64,000 nt of DNA from SHWB01 sp050246875 (GTDB lineage Bacteria; Pseudomonadota; Alphaproteobacteria; UBA6615). The stretch is from positions 124,001-188,000 of the forward strand of contig JBFWVF010000007.1 in assembly GCA_050246875.1 (NCBI GenBank). Reading direction: 5' to 3'. Position numbers and translations under genes: made by a program. A model generated the notes under the pieces. That model was not told the DNA's origin, did no database searches, and worked only from the letters and a program-made list of their open reading frames with translations. Of this stretch, positions 25,012 through 33,645 are shown piece by piece (position 1 is the first letter of the stretch; every line of letters starts with the position of its first letter).

Positions 25012-25977
25012 ATGCCGATCCGCGAACTCGACCCGTGGCGCATGCAGTACTTCGAGGGCGTGCCCTGCCCCGACGACGTCCTCATCCCGACCGAGGACGG
25101 CGACGCCTACATGTGGTTTCCCAGGTACCGCTGGCTCTACAACAAGCTGCTGATCGCCGAGACGCAGGGCCTGCGCGCCGCGCCGCACGGCTTCGAACCG
25201 GACGCATATCCGGTGTTCAGCAAGCCGATCTACAACATGCGCGGCATGGGCGCCGGGACGCAGGTCTTCCACAACCACGACGAATACATGCGCGGCCAGA
25301 TGCCCGGCCACATGTGGATGGAACTGCTGGAGGGCGAGCACGTCTCGACCGACGTCGCCGTGCTCGACGGCCGCCCGGTGTGGTGGCGCCACGTCACCGG
25401 GCACGCCATCGGCGGCGGCATGTTCGACTACTGGACCGTGCTGGCCGAGCATCGCCCGGCGATCGAGGACTACTGCGGGGCGTGGATCGCCGCCAACGTC
25501 GCCGGCTACACCGGCATGCTCAACTTCGAGACCATCGGCGGGCGCATCATCGAGGCGCATCTGCGCTTCTCCGACCAGTGGCCGGACCTCTACGGCGCCG
25601 GCTGGGTCGATGCCGTCGTCGGGCTCTACGGGCGCAAGCGCTGGACCTTCGCCGACGGCGACCGGCGCGACGGCTGGTCGGTGGTGCTGTTCGGCGCGCA
25701 CGGCGTGCGCTACCGCCACCCGCCGGCCGACGCGGTGGACGAGTTGCGCCGCCGCCCCGGCGTCACCTCGATCCAGATCACCTTCCACGAGGATCGTCCG
25801 CCGCGCGCGCACTCGATGCCGCCGGGCGGCTTCCGCCTCGCCATCGTCAACTGCACCGACCTCGCCACCGGCATCGCCGTGCGCGAGCAGCTCGCGCTGC
25901 TCTACTGGTCGACCCAGCGGCTCGGCCGCCGGCGCCGGGCGCCGGCCGGCGAGACGCGCAGCCACGCCGCACCGTGA
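25012..25977 (+). CDS. Divergent ATP-grasp-fold protein, function unknown
   Basis: The 321-residue protein shows pieces of an ATP-grasp domain: YPVFSKPIYNMRGMG (residues 66-80) resembles the ATP-binding lysine/glycine-loop strand, MWMELLEGEHVSTDVAVLDG (near 102-121) the central strand pair, and GMLNFETIGGRIIEAHLRFSDQ (near 167, core only) the magnesium-binding N-x-E/R end. I recognise no subfamily. The stop overlaps the GTG of the following hydrolase, so the two are probably co-translated. A peptide or amide ligase acting with a peptidase is conceivable, but that is inference only. Confidence 0.55.
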   Translation: MPIRELDPWRMQYFEGVPCPDDVLIPTEDGDAYMWFPRYRWLYNKLLIAETQGLRAAPHGFEPDAYPVFSKPIYNMRGMGAGTQVFHNHDEYMRGQMPGHMWMELLEGEHVSTDVAVLDGRPVWWRHVTGHAIGGGMFDYWTVLAEHRPAIEDYCGAWIAANVAGYTGMLNFETIGGRIIEAHLRFSDQWPDLYGAGWVDAVVGLYGRKRWTFADGDRRDGWSVVLFGAHGVRYRHPPADAVDELRRRPGVTSIQITFHEDRPPRAHSMPPGGFRLAIVNCTDLATGIAVREQLALLYWSTQRLGRRRRAPAGETRSHAAP

Positions 25978-28007
25978 ACGATCCCGGGCCGCCCGCGGCC
26001 AACATCCGCGAGATCGAGAATGTCTGGATCCCGCTGCCCGACGGCACCCGTCTGGCGGCGCGGCTGTTCCTGCCCGGCGACGCCGAGGCGCGCCCCGTGC
26101 CAGCGATCCTCGAATACCTGCCCTACCGCAAGCGCGACCTGATGCGCGCGCGCGACGAGCCGATCCACCGCTGGTTCGCCGCCAACGGCTACGCCGCCGT
26201 GCGCGTCGACATCCGCGGCACCGGCGACAGCGACGGCGTGCTCGCCGACGAGTACTCGCGCGAGGAGCACCGCGACGCCGTCGACGTGATCGCCTGGATC
26301 GCGGCGCAGCCCTGGTGCAGCGGCCGCGTCGGCATGATGGGTATCTCGTGGGGCGGCTTCAACGCCCTGCAGGTGGCGGCGCTGCGGCCACCGGCGCTCG
26401 GCGCCATCATCACCCTGTGCGCCGCCGACGACCGTTTCGCCGACGACGCGCACTACATGGGCGGCTGCCTGCTCAACGAGAACATGCAGTGGGGCTCGAT
26501 CCTCACCGGCTACGGCATCTACCCGCCCGATCCGGCGCTGGTCGGCGACCGCTGGCGCGACATGTGGCGGCAGCGGCTGGAGGCGACACGGCCGTTCCCG
26601 GCCGTCTGGCTGGAGCACCAGCGGCGCGACGCCTACTGGCGCTACGGCTCGGTCTGCGAGGACTTCGCGGCGATCAAGGTGCCGGTCTACGCCATCGGCG
26701 GCTGGGCCGACGGCTACTCCAACGCCGTGCCGCGCCTGCTCGCCGGCCTCTCCTGTCCGAAGAAGGGCCTGGTCGGCCCGTGGGCGCACACCTTCCCGCA
26801 CGACGGCGTGCCCAGCCCCGCCATCGGCTTCCTGCAGGAGGCGAAGCGCTGGTGGGACCACTGGCTCAGGGACGTCGACACCGGCCTCATGGACGAACCC
26901 GCGTACCGCGTCTGGATGCAGGCCAGCGTGCCGCCACAGCCGACCTACGAGTCGCGCCCCGGCCGCTGGGTCGCCGAGGATGGCTGGCCGTCGCCGCGCG
27001 TCGCGCCGCTGACGCTGCATCTCGCGCCGTGGCAGCTCGCGACGTCGCCGCAGCCGGACGCGGTGCAGGAGCTGTGTTCGCCGCAGACGACCGGCGTCAA
27101 CAGCGGCGAGTGGTGCGCCTTCGGCACCGACGGCGAGATGCCGACCGACCAGCGCGCCGACGACGGCCGCTCGCTGACCTTCGACTCCGCACCGCTGGAC
27201 GCACCGCTCGACATTCTCGGCGCGCCCGAGGTCACGCTCGACATCGCCTGCGATCGCCCGGTCGCGCTCATCGCCGTGCGCCTGTGCGACGTCGCGCCCG
27301 ACGGCGCCTCGACGCGCGTCACCTACGGCCTGCTCAACCTGACGCGCCGCGACGGCATGGAGGCTGCCGCGCCGCTGCACCCGGGCGAGCGCGTGCGCGT
27401 GACGGTGGCGCTCAACCACATCGCCCACGCCTTTCCCGCCGGCAACGTCGTCCGCCTCGCCGTCTCGACGAGCTACTGGCCGATCGCCTGGCCGTCGCCC
27501 GAGCCGGCCACCATCGCGCTCGCCACCGGCGGCTCGACGCTCACCCTCCCCGTCCGCCCGCCGCGCGACGCCGACGCCGCGCTGCGCGCCTTCGAGCCGC
27601 CCGAGCGCGGTTCGGGCGAGGACCCGACGCGGCTGCGGCCGCTGCGCTTCGTGCGCCAGTACGGCCGCGACCTCACCACCAACGAGATGCTGCACAGCCT
27701 CGTCAGCGATGCCGGCGAGCTGGGCGGCGCCTCGCTCGCCCGCATCGAGGCCATCGACCTCGAGGTCGGCTACCGCATGGAGCGACGCTTCCGCATCGGC
27801 GAGACCGATCCGCTGACGGCGCGCGCCGAGATCCTGCAGGAGCGCCTGTTCGCGCGCGGCGACTGGCGCGTGCGCGTGTCGCTGCGTACCCGCCTCACGG
27901 CGACGCGCCGCACCTTCGAGTTCCTCGGCGTGCTCGACGCCTTCGAGGGCGACGCCCGCATCTTCGAGAAGCGCTGGACCCTCTCCATCCCGCGCGACCT
28001 GATGTGA
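25974..28007 (+). CDS. CocE/NonD family hydrolase (X-Pro dipeptidyl-peptidase, S15-like)
   Basis: The GTG at 25974 overlaps the upstream TGA and gives 677 residues, the usual CocE length. The N-terminal alpha/beta hydrolase domain carries YLPYRKRD, DIRGTGDSDG and the nucleophile motif GISWGGFN with S125. GWADGYSNAV and GPWAHTFPHD supply the likely Asp and His regions around residues 240-275. The C-terminal part from about 400 is the jelly-roll domain typical of the family (FDSAPLDAPLDILGAPEVTLD). Members hydrolyse esters or Xaa-Pro peptides. No signal peptide is seen. Confidence 0.88.
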   Translation: MNDPGPPAANIREIENVWIPLPDGTRLAARLFLPGDAEARPVPAILEYLPYRKRDLMRARDEPIHRWFAANGYAAVRVDIRGTGDSDGVLADEYSREEHRDAVDVIAWIAAQPWCSGRVGMMGISWGGFNALQVAALRPPALGAIITLCAADDRFADDAHYMGGCLLNENMQWGSILTGYGIYPPDPALVGDRWRDMWRQRLEATRPFPAVWLEHQRRDAYWRYGSVCEDFAAIKVPVYAIGGWADGYSNAVPRLLAGLSCPKKGLVGPWAHTFPHDGVPSPAIGFLQEAKRWWDHWLRDVDTGLMDEPAYRVWMQASVPPQPTYESRPGRWVAEDGWPSPRVAPLTLHLAPWQLATSPQPDAVQELCSPQTTGVNSGEWCAFGTDGEMPTDQRADDGRSLTFDSAPLDAPLDILGAPEVTLDIACDRPVALIAVRLCDVAPDGASTRVTYGLLNLTRRDGMEAAAPLHPGERVRVTVALNHIAHAFPAGNVVRLAVSTSYWPIAWPSPEPATIALATGGSTLTLPVRPPRDADAALRAFEPPERGSGEDPTRLRPLRFVRQYGRDLTTNEMLHSLVSDAGELGGASLARIEAIDLEVGYRMERRFRIGETDPLTARAEILQERLFARGDWRVRVSLRTRLTATRRTFEFLGVLDAFEGDARIFEKRWTLSIPRDLM

Positions 28008-28045
28008 GCTTCCCGCTCTCCGCTCCCCGCCGCTACCTGCCCCGC

Positions 28046-28135
28046 CATCCTCACCCTGAGCCTGTCGAAGGGCGAGGATGGCCAGCACGCTCGTACCCGT
28101 CGACACCCTCGTCCTTCGACAGGCTCAGGATGAGG
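28046..28135. repeat. Interspersed CCTGAGCCTGTCGAAGG palindromes (family B), two inverted copies
   Basis: Copies at 28046-28080 and 28107-28135 carry the core CCTGAGCCTGTCGAAGG inside complementary CATCCTC/GAGGATG arms and are oriented oppositely. The family recurs at 30755, 30795, 40851 and 40942. They lie between convergent genes. This is a dispersed chromosomal element of REP type. Confidence 0.85.
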
Positions 28136-28210
28136 GCTACTGGGAATTGCGGTCGCGGGTGATCAGGAACAGGTCTGCCGCACGTAGCTGCCGCCGCTCC
28201 CCGCGCGCGC

Positions 28211-29236
28211 TCACCCCGCCAGCCCGCAGCGCGCCCGCGCGATCTCGATGATGCGGCACAGCAGTTCGCCGTGCCGCCAGCCGGCGAAGCCGGCCATCAG
28301 CGCCAGCTTGCCGTCCCACGCCCAGGCCGGGTTGGGATTGACCTCGAGCAGGCGGATGGTGCCGTCGGCGCCGGTACGGAAGTCGCAGCGCGCGTAGTCG
28401 CGGCAGCCGGTGCGCCGCACCATGCGGATGGCGAAGTCGCACAGACGCGCCAGCTCCGGCGCCGCCAGTTCGGCGCGGCGGTAGCGAATGTCGGTCCAGT
28501 AGGGCGAATCGGGGATCGACTTGGACTCGTAGGACAGGATCGGGTTGAGGCCGGCCGGCAGCGCGCTGTAATCGACCTCCAGCGGCGGCAGGGCCTCGTA
28601 GCCGGCGGCCTCGTTGCCGAGCACGCCGACGGAGAACTCGCGGCCCTCCAGATACTCCTGCAGCAGCACCGGCTCGCCCGGCAGCAGCTCGGCCAGCATG
28701 GCGAGGTAGGCGCGCGCCTCCGCGTCGCTGCGCACCACCGCGTCCTTGGTGATGCCGAGGCTGCCGTCGGTGCGGTTGGGCTTGACGATCAGCGGATAGG
28801 GCAGATCGATCGCGCCCAAATCCTGCGGCCGCTCGAAGAAGCGCTGGCCGGGCACCGGCACGCCGACGTCGCGCGCGGCGCCCAGCACGGCCGCCTTGTC
28901 GACGCAGAAGGCCAAGGGCGCCGGGCCCGAGCCGCTGTAGGGAATGTCCCACAGGTCGAGCAGCGCCGGAACGTGCAGTTCACGCTCGGACCGGTTGCGG
29001 TAGCCGACGTCGCAGAGGTTGAGCACGAACGCCGGCGGCGCCGCGGCAAGCCGCGCCGCCAGACCCTCGTGGCGGTCGATGAAGTCGAGCACGTAGCGGT
29101 CCTCGGCGGCCAGCGCGTCCTTCATGCGCGCCATGGCGTCGAGATCCTCGGGGTTGTAGCGCCCGCCGGGCTTGGAGCGGTCGGGCAGGCTCGGGTCGCC
29201 GAGCAGCACCGTGACCTTTGGCTTCGCACCCGCCAT
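28211..29236 (-). CDS. ATP-grasp ligase related to D-alanine--D-alanine ligase
   Basis: The ATG at 29236 gives 341 residues and lies just past the stop of the TPR gene. ATP-grasp motifs in order: YSGSGPAPLAFCVDKAAVLGAAR (start of the ATP domain), PLIVKPNRTDGSLGITKDAVV with the glycine loop, VLLQEYLEGREFSVGVLGN, and the magnesium site CDFRTGADGTIRLLEVNPNPAW (cores). The Ddl-like order is complete. It may be a housekeeping Ddl homologue or a peptide ligase; the gene context with a TPR/glycosyltransferase protein does not decide this. Translational coupling to the upstream TPR gene is likely (8-base gap). Confidence 0.82.
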   Translation of the reverse strand: MAGAKPKVTVLLGDPSLPDRSKPGGRYNPEDLDAMARMKDALAAEDRYVLDFIDRHEGLAARLAAAPPAFVLNLCDVGYRNRSERELHVPALLDLWDIPYSGSGPAPLAFCVDKAAVLGAARDVGVPVPGQRFFERPQDLGAIDLPYPLIVKPNRTDGSLGITKDAVVRSDAEARAYLAMLAELLPGEPVLLQEYLEGREFSVGVLGNEAAGYEALPPLEVDYSALPAGLNPILSYESKSIPDSPYWTDIRYRRAELAAPELARLCDFAIRMVRRTGCRDYARCDFRTGADGTIRLLEVNPNPAWAWDGKLALMAGFAGWRHGELLCRIIEIARARCGLAG

Positions 29237-29244
29237 GCCGGCCC

Positions 29245-30672
29245 TCACCCTTTCGCGGCGATCGCAAGACGCGCGCGCGGGCGCGCGGCGTCCTGCGGCG
29301 GCGCCAGCGCGTCGCGCGCGCCGGAAACCGCCGCCGCCAGTTCCGCCGCCGCCGCGCGCGCCACGCCGGCCCAGTCGCCAGGGCGCGCCTGGCGGAACAG
29401 GCGTGCCGTCGGGTACCACGGGCTGTCCAGCCTTTCGCGCAGCCAGCGCCATTCGGCGGCGTGCGGCAGCAGCAGCCACAGCGGCCGCGCCAGCGCCCCG
29501 GCGAGGTGCGCCGCCGCCGTGTCGACGCTGACGACGAGGTCGAGCGCCGCCATCGCCGCCGCCGTGTCGGCGAAGTCGCCGATGGCGTCGCTCCAGTCGG
29601 CGACGCCCTCCGGTGCCGCCGTGCCCGGCACGATATTCACCCAGCGCACCCCCGGCACCGCGAGCAACGGCGCCAGCACTTCCGGCGAAGCCGAGCGGCG
29701 GCGGTCGTCGCTGTGGCCGGCATTGCCGGCGGGCACCAGCGCCGCCCACAGCCCGCCGCCGTCGCGCCGCGCGCGGAAGCGCGACATGGCGGCCGGGTCG
29801 GCGGCGAGGTAGGGCGCCGCGCCGGGAATGCTGTCGAGGCACGTGCCGAACACCAGCGGCAGGCTCATCAGCGGGCAGAACAGGTCGGCCTCGGTGCGCG
29901 GCCCCTCGGCCGGGCGCAGGTCGAGGCCGCCGCCGAGCGAGGCCAGCAGGCGCAGCAGCGGCGCCGGCGCCTCCACCACCAGCCGGCCGTCGAGCGGCGC
30001 CAGCAGCGGCAGGTAGCGGCAGAACTGGATGGTGTCGCCCAGCCCCTGCTCGGCATGCACCAGCAGCGTGCGCCCGGCGAGCGGCCCGCCGCGCCATTGC
30101 GGCCCGGCGTAGCGCGCGGCCGTCGCGGCATAGCCCGGCACGCGCTGGCGCCATTCGAGCAGGTCGAGGCCGCGCGCGAAGTCGCCGCCGGCCAGCCGCA
30201 CCCAGGCCTCGTCGAGCCACGCCTCGGCATCGTCCGGCCGCAGGGCGCGCACGCGCTCGAACGCCGCGATGGCGCCGGCATCGTCGGGGATGCGCGCCAG
30301 CGCCGTGCCGAGGGCGAGCGCCGCGCCGGCGCGGTCGGGCGCCAGGTCGAGCACCCTGCGGAAAGCCCGCGCAGCGTCTTCCAGGCGATCGGCGGCGTAG
30401 AGCGCGGCGCCGTGGTTGTGCCAGGCGTCGGTGTAGTCGTCGCGCAGCGCCACGGCGCGCGCCGAGGCCACCAGCGCGCCGTCGATGTCGCCGCTGCGCT
30501 GGCGGGCGATGGCGAGGTTGTTCCACGCCACCGCGTCGTCGGGCGCCGCCTCGGTCGCGCGCGCCAGCAACGCCAGCGCCTCGGCCATGCGCCCGGCGCG
30601 CGCCGCCGCTACCCCCCGGGTCACGAGGGCGCGCGGGTCGTCGTCATCGCGGGCGGCGGCGGACTCGGCCAT
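29245..30672 (-). CDS. TPR-repeat protein with glycosyltransferase-9-like C-terminal domain (paralogue 2)
   Basis: The 475-residue product has N-terminal TPR repeats (LLARATEAAPDDAVAWNNLA, AARAFRRVLDLAPDRAGAAL) and a C-terminal domain from about residue 185 with WRGGPLAGRTLLVHAEQGLGDTIQFCRYLP, VSVDTAAAHLAGALARP and LPHAAEWRWLRERLDSPWYPTARLFRQA (cores). These match paralogue 1 at 18.9-20.6 kb segment by segment. The likely role is glycosyl transfer to a surface component. It is the last chromosomal gene before the phage-like island, separated from it by repeats and a strong terminator. Confidence 0.8.
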   Translation of the reverse strand: MAESAAARDDDDPRALVTRGVAAARAGRMAEALALLARATEAAPDDAVAWNNLAIARQRSGDIDGALVASARAVALRDDYTDAWHNHGAALYAADRLEDAARAFRRVLDLAPDRAGAALALGTALARIPDDAGAIAAFERVRALRPDDAEAWLDEAWVRLAGGDFARGLDLLEWRQRVPGYAATAARYAGPQWRGGPLAGRTLLVHAEQGLGDTIQFCRYLPLLAPLDGRLVVEAPAPLLRLLASLGGGLDLRPAEGPRTEADLFCPLMSLPLVFGTCLDSIPGAAPYLAADPAAMSRFRARRDGGGLWAALVPAGNAGHSDDRRRSASPEVLAPLLAVPGVRWVNIVPGTAAPEGVADWSDAIGDFADTAAAMAALDLVVSVDTAAAHLAGALARPLWLLLPHAAEWRWLRERLDSPWYPTARLFRQARPGDWAGVARAAAAELAAAVSGARDALAPPQDAARPRARLAIAAKG

Positions 30673-30705
30673 GCGGCGAGTCTAGCCGCCCCGCCGTCCG
30701 GACAC

Positions 30706-30740
30706 AAAAAAAGCGCCGGCGCCCCGCGGGGCACCGGCGC
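30706..30740 (-). terminator. Strong intrinsic terminator closing the phage-like operon
   Basis: Positions 30713-30740 form a long GC hairpin (GCGCCGGCGCCCC with GGGGCACCGGCGC, one mismatch). On the minus strand it is followed by seven T residues (30712-30706). It lies beyond the holin gene and before the next minus-strand gene, so it would end the late virion transcript. Confidence 0.85.
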
Positions 30741-30754
30741 AACCAAGAAAACCT

Positions 30755-30823
30755 CCTCGTCCTGGGCCTGTCGAAGGACGAGGCCCGCGCGACGCCTCAT
30801 CCTTCGACAGGCTCAGGATGAGG
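30755..30823. repeat. Family B palindromes, two inverted copies
   Basis: Copies at 30755-30783 and 30795-30823 share the core GCCTGTCGAAGGA in opposite orientations. They sit just inside the right end of the phage-like transcription unit, between terminator and holin. Confidence 0.85.
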
Positions 30824-30853
30824 CTGTTGGTGAATTGACGCCCGAGGGGCCGC

Positions 30854-31282
30854 TCACAGTCCCCCGCCGCGCCATTTGTCGAAGCTGCGGGCGCCGGTGT
30901 AGCCGAGGTAGCCGGCGCCGAACAGCCACCACAGGCTCTCGGGGATGGCGGCGAGCAACGCGCGGGCATTGTCGGCGGCGCGCGCCACCGGGCCGGGCGC
31001 CCAGACGCCGGCGACGGCGCCGGCGAAGCACAGCACGATGATCGCGTACATCAGGTAGAGGAAGGTCGGCCGCGCCCGGCTGGTCCACGGGTCGGCGGAC
31101 TTCGCCTCGGCGAGGATGGCCGACAGGCTCAGCTCCAGCTCGGCCAGCCGGCCCTCGCGGTCGAGCGCCGCCAGCTTCGCCCGCGCCGCCGCCTTCTCGG
31201 CCTCGCTGTCGAACAGGCTGTCGATCACCTCGCCAGCCAGCCGCGCCAGCGGCCCGGCCAGCAGCGCAAGCGGTGCGGGCAT
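30854..31282 (-). CDS. Phage/GTA 3TM holin family protein
   Basis: The 142-residue protein has an N-terminal amphipathic part with a short charged coiled region (residues 25-55). The SADPWTSRARPTFLYLMYAIIVLCFAG segment (core) leads into the first membrane span at about 72-95, and a second span lies at about 112-132, ending YTGARSFDKWRGGG. This is the layout of the holin family first named for gene-transfer-agent release (GTA_holin_3TM). It would permeabilise the inner membrane so a muramidase can reach the wall. The ATG has AAGGAG upstream. It is the last gene of the virion island. Confidence 0.82.
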   Translation of the reverse strand: MPAPLALLAGPLARLAGEVIDSLFDSEAEKAAARAKLAALDREGRLAELELSLSAILAEAKSADPWTSRARPTFLYLMYAIIVLCFAGAVAGVWAPGPVARAADNARALLAAIPESLWWLFGAGYLGYTGARSFDKWRGGGL

Positions 31283-31305
31283 GCGGATGCTCCTTGGAAG
31301 AAGTC

Positions 31306-31440
31306 ACCCTCTCCACCCCCGGGGGTGGAGAGGGCAGGGTGAGGCGGGGGTGGTGTCGGGGGGGCGGCGATACAGCGTTCCTGACGGTAGCGGCCCCACC
31401 TCACCCCGCCCTCTCCGCCCCTCGGGGCGGAGAGGGAGAG
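31306..31440. repeat. Family A composite repeat, copy 2
   Basis: Opposed CTCTCC(A/G)CCCC / GGGG(T/C)GGAGAGGG stem-loops with GGTGAGG-type arms surround a variable centre (about 31345-31400). It separates the holin gene from the small membrane protein gene within the phage island, so this host-type repeat has entered the island. Confidence 0.8.
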
Positions 31441-31457
31441 TCCGTTGTGCCGCTCCC

Positions 31458-31790
31458 TCACTCCGCCGCCGCCGACAGGCGGTCGAGCTTGTCGCACAGC
31501 ATCGCCACCTCGCCTTCGAGGCGGGCGGCGCGCACGCTGGCGGCGGCGTCGCGGGCGCGGCACTCGCGGCACTCGGCGAGGCAGCGGTCGAGCTTCACCT
31601 GCAGTGTCGTGTAGGCCTCGCGCAGGCGGCGGTTGTCGGCCATCAGGTCGGCGCGCAGCCGCGCCTCGGCGGCCGAGAGACCGGCAGCGATGCGCTCGCG
31701 CGTGCGGCGGCGGCCGATCCACGCCGCGCCGAGCGTCGCCAGCGCGCCGAAGGCCGCGCCGACCGCGCCGCTGGCAGCACCCTCGATCAT
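31458..31790 (-). CDS. Small membrane-anchored coiled-coil protein of the lysis region
   Basis: The 110-residue product starts at the ATG at 31790 overlapping the tail-fibre stop (ATGA). A single hydrophobic segment (residues 8-26, AVGAAFGALATLGAAWIG) is followed by RRRTRERI and a long charged helix to the C-terminus with a CLAECREC cysteine cluster. N-terminal anchor plus coiled coil next to a holin is the arrangement of Rz-like spanins, but no lipoprotein partner is seen. This assignment is tentative. Confidence 0.6.
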   Translation of the reverse strand: MIEGAASGAVGAAFGALATLGAAWIGRRRTRERIAAGLSAAEARLRADLMADNRRLREAYTTLQVKLDRCLAECRECRARDAAASVRAARLEGEVAMLCDKLDRLSAAAE

Positions 31791-33031
31791 GTCTTGATGA
31801 ACCAGTTGAGGGCGAGCCAGGGCGGCATGTTGGCGTGGGCCGTGCCGCTGCCCGTCGCGCCGGTGGCGCCGGAGATGCTGTGGGAGTGGTCGCCGGCGCT
31901 GCCGGTGCTCGCCGTGCCGGCGTCGTCGTCGTGCCCGGCCGCGTTGGCGCCGGTGGAGCCGCCGGTGCTGGCGGGATAGGTGTGCGAATGGCTGCCGCCG
32001 CTCGCCGCCGCCAGCGTGCCGGCGCCATGCGTGTGCGCCGGCAGGTTCGCCTCCGCCAGCGCCACCGTCTCGGCGCCGCCGGCATCGCCCAGCGTGCGCG
32101 CCGTCAGCCCGTCGCCGCTGCCGGCGCCGATGAAGGCGCGGCCGCGCCCGTCCGGCATGGCCAGCGTCTTGCCGGCCGACCAGTCGGCGCCGGCCGAGGC
32201 GCCGCGCCCGCCGGCCACCGGCGCCTCGGCATCGGCGAGGTTCGCCCACAAATGTACGTAGAGCGCCGCGTAGGCGTTGCCGGTGTGCGCGGCGCCGGAG
32301 CCGGTGTCGCCCAGCGTCGCGCCGTCGAGCGCCAGCCAGCCCTCCGGGGCGGCGGCGCGCAGGGCGCATTTGACGTCGCCGGTGACGAAGCCCTCGGCCT
32401 GTTCCAGTTCCTCGATGTCGGCGACCGCCGCCGTGCCGAGGCCGAGCGTCGTGCGCGCCGCATCGGCGTCGGCGTCGTCGAGCAGGGTCTCGATGAAGGG
32501 CGACACCGGCACGTCGCTGTCGCCGGCGGGGCCGCTGCTGGCGATCGGCGCGCCGTCGCCGTCGAAGGCGAGGTAGCGGCCGGCGCGCTGCGTCTCGTTC
32601 GGCAGCGTCGCGCCGGCGGCGGCGTCGGTGACGGGGTAGACCAGCGCGCGGGCCAACGCCTCGTCGTGCTGCTGCGCCAGCATGGTCAGCTTGTCGAGCG
32701 CGTCCTCCAGCGCGGCGGACGGAAAGGCGCCGCCCTCGGGCAGGTCCGTCTCCTGGGTCGCCGGCGCGCGGCGGCGGATGACCAGCGTCGCGCCTTCGTC
32801 GGGTGTGTGGTCGGCCGGGTCGGTCGCCACCGTCAGCGTGCCGCCGGACGGCGCGCCGGCGCCGGACAGCGTGTAGTGCGTGCCCTCGGTCCAGGCGGCC
32901 TCGCCGCCGCCGGCATCGCGCAGCACGGCGGCGACGTGCTCGTTCTCGAGGAAGCGGAACGGTACCGGGAAGGTCACGGTGGCGCCGTCGCCGGCATAGG
33001 CGACGCGCGTGGCGGTCGAGCTGAGGGTCAT
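31787..33031 (-). CDS. T7-type tail fibre protein with phage tail collar domain
   Basis: The ATG at 33031 (GGAG nine bases upstream) gives 414 residues. Residues 1-130 match the T7 gp17 N-terminal tail-attachment domain (RVAYAGDGATVTFPVPFRFLEN; ALEDALDKLTMLAQQHDEAL). Residues 205-330 form a collar-like domain (CALRAAAPEGWLALDGATLG; MPDGRGRAFIGAGSGDG). A His/Gly-rich C-terminus (LPAHTHGAGT, GSHSHTYP, GDHSHSISG) ends NMPPWLALNWFIKT, the usual collar-domain tip with metal-binding HxH repeats. It attaches to the tail tube and contacts the host. It overlaps its neighbours on both sides by 4 bases. Confidence 0.88.
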   Translation of the reverse strand: MTLSSTATRVAYAGDGATVTFPVPFRFLENEHVAAVLRDAGGGEAAWTEGTHYTLSGAGAPSGGTLTVATDPADHTPDEGATLVIRRRAPATQETDLPEGGAFPSAALEDALDKLTMLAQQHDEALARALVYPVTDAAAGATLPNETQRAGRYLAFDGDGAPIASSGPAGDSDVPVSPFIETLLDDADADAARTTLGLGTAAVADIEELEQAEGFVTGDVKCALRAAAPEGWLALDGATLGDTGSGAAHTGNAYAALYVHLWANLADAEAPVAGGRGASAGADWSAGKTLAMPDGRGRAFIGAGSGDGLTARTLGDAGGAETVALAEANLPAHTHGAGTLAAASGGSHSHTYPASTGGSTGANAAGHDDDAGTASTGSAGDHSHSISGATGATGSGTAHANMPPWLALNWFIKT

Positions 33032-33525
33032 GGCTGGAAGCTCCACGGGTTGCGGGGGGCGCTCTGCTGGCGTTGCGTCCCGCCGGTCGGGATGCGGCGG
33101 CTGCCGGCGAAGCGCAGCAGGCTCGTGCCCGCGCCCAGAATCGTGTCGCGCTCGGTCGTGCCGGCGCGCCAGTCGTCGAGGTCGGCGCCCGCCTCCAGCC
33201 CGGCGGCGCGCCGCGCGCCGCCGGCGCGGATCTGCGCCTCCTCGACGGCGTAGTCGTCGGCGGCGGCGAGGGCGGCGAGCAGCGGCGTGCCGGCCGAGGC
33301 GAAGCCCGATCCGGCGCCGCGCGCGCGCAGCGCGGCAAGGCGCGCGCTGGCGGTGCGCCGCTGCGCCTCGGCCTCGGCCCCGGCCGCCTCGCGCGCGGCC
33401 ATCGCCTGCTGGCGACCCAGCGCGGCCGCGTGGCGCGCCTGGGCCGCCTGCGCCTGCCCCTGCTGGATGGTGCGGATCGTGTCGAGGCCGACCGCGGCGG
33501 CGGTCAGCGCTGCCTTGGCTGTCAT
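33028..33525 (-). CDS. Internal virion protein resembling T7 gp14
   Basis: The 165-residue, Ala/Arg-rich, largely helical product begins at the ATG at 33525 (AGGAG upstream). The central SGFASAGTPLLAALAAADDYAVEEAQIRAGG (core) matches the pattern 'G-S-P-x-x-x-L...D' seen in T7 gp14-like ejection proteins, and a coiled coil precedes it (residues 20-65). Such proteins are ejected on infection and help build the trans-envelope channel. Its position just before the fibre gene and after the tail tube genes agrees with podoviral order. Confidence 0.65.
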   Translation of the reverse strand: MTAKAALTAAAVGLDTIRTIQQGQAQAAQARHAAALGRQQAMAAREAAGAEAEAQRRTASARLAALRARGAGSGFASAGTPLLAALAAADDYAVEEAQIRAGGARRAAGLEAGADLDDWRAGTTERDTILGAGTSLLRFAGSRRIPTGGTQRQQSAPRNPWSFQP

Positions 33526-33645
33526 GCGCGCACTCCTGTCGGACGCGACGCCGCCGGCGCCCGCCCCGGGCCGCCGCGCGGTCGCCACAGTTGCCATTCA
33601 TAGTAGCTTTGTACTTTATTAGTTCTCTCTAAAGGAGACGCCCCG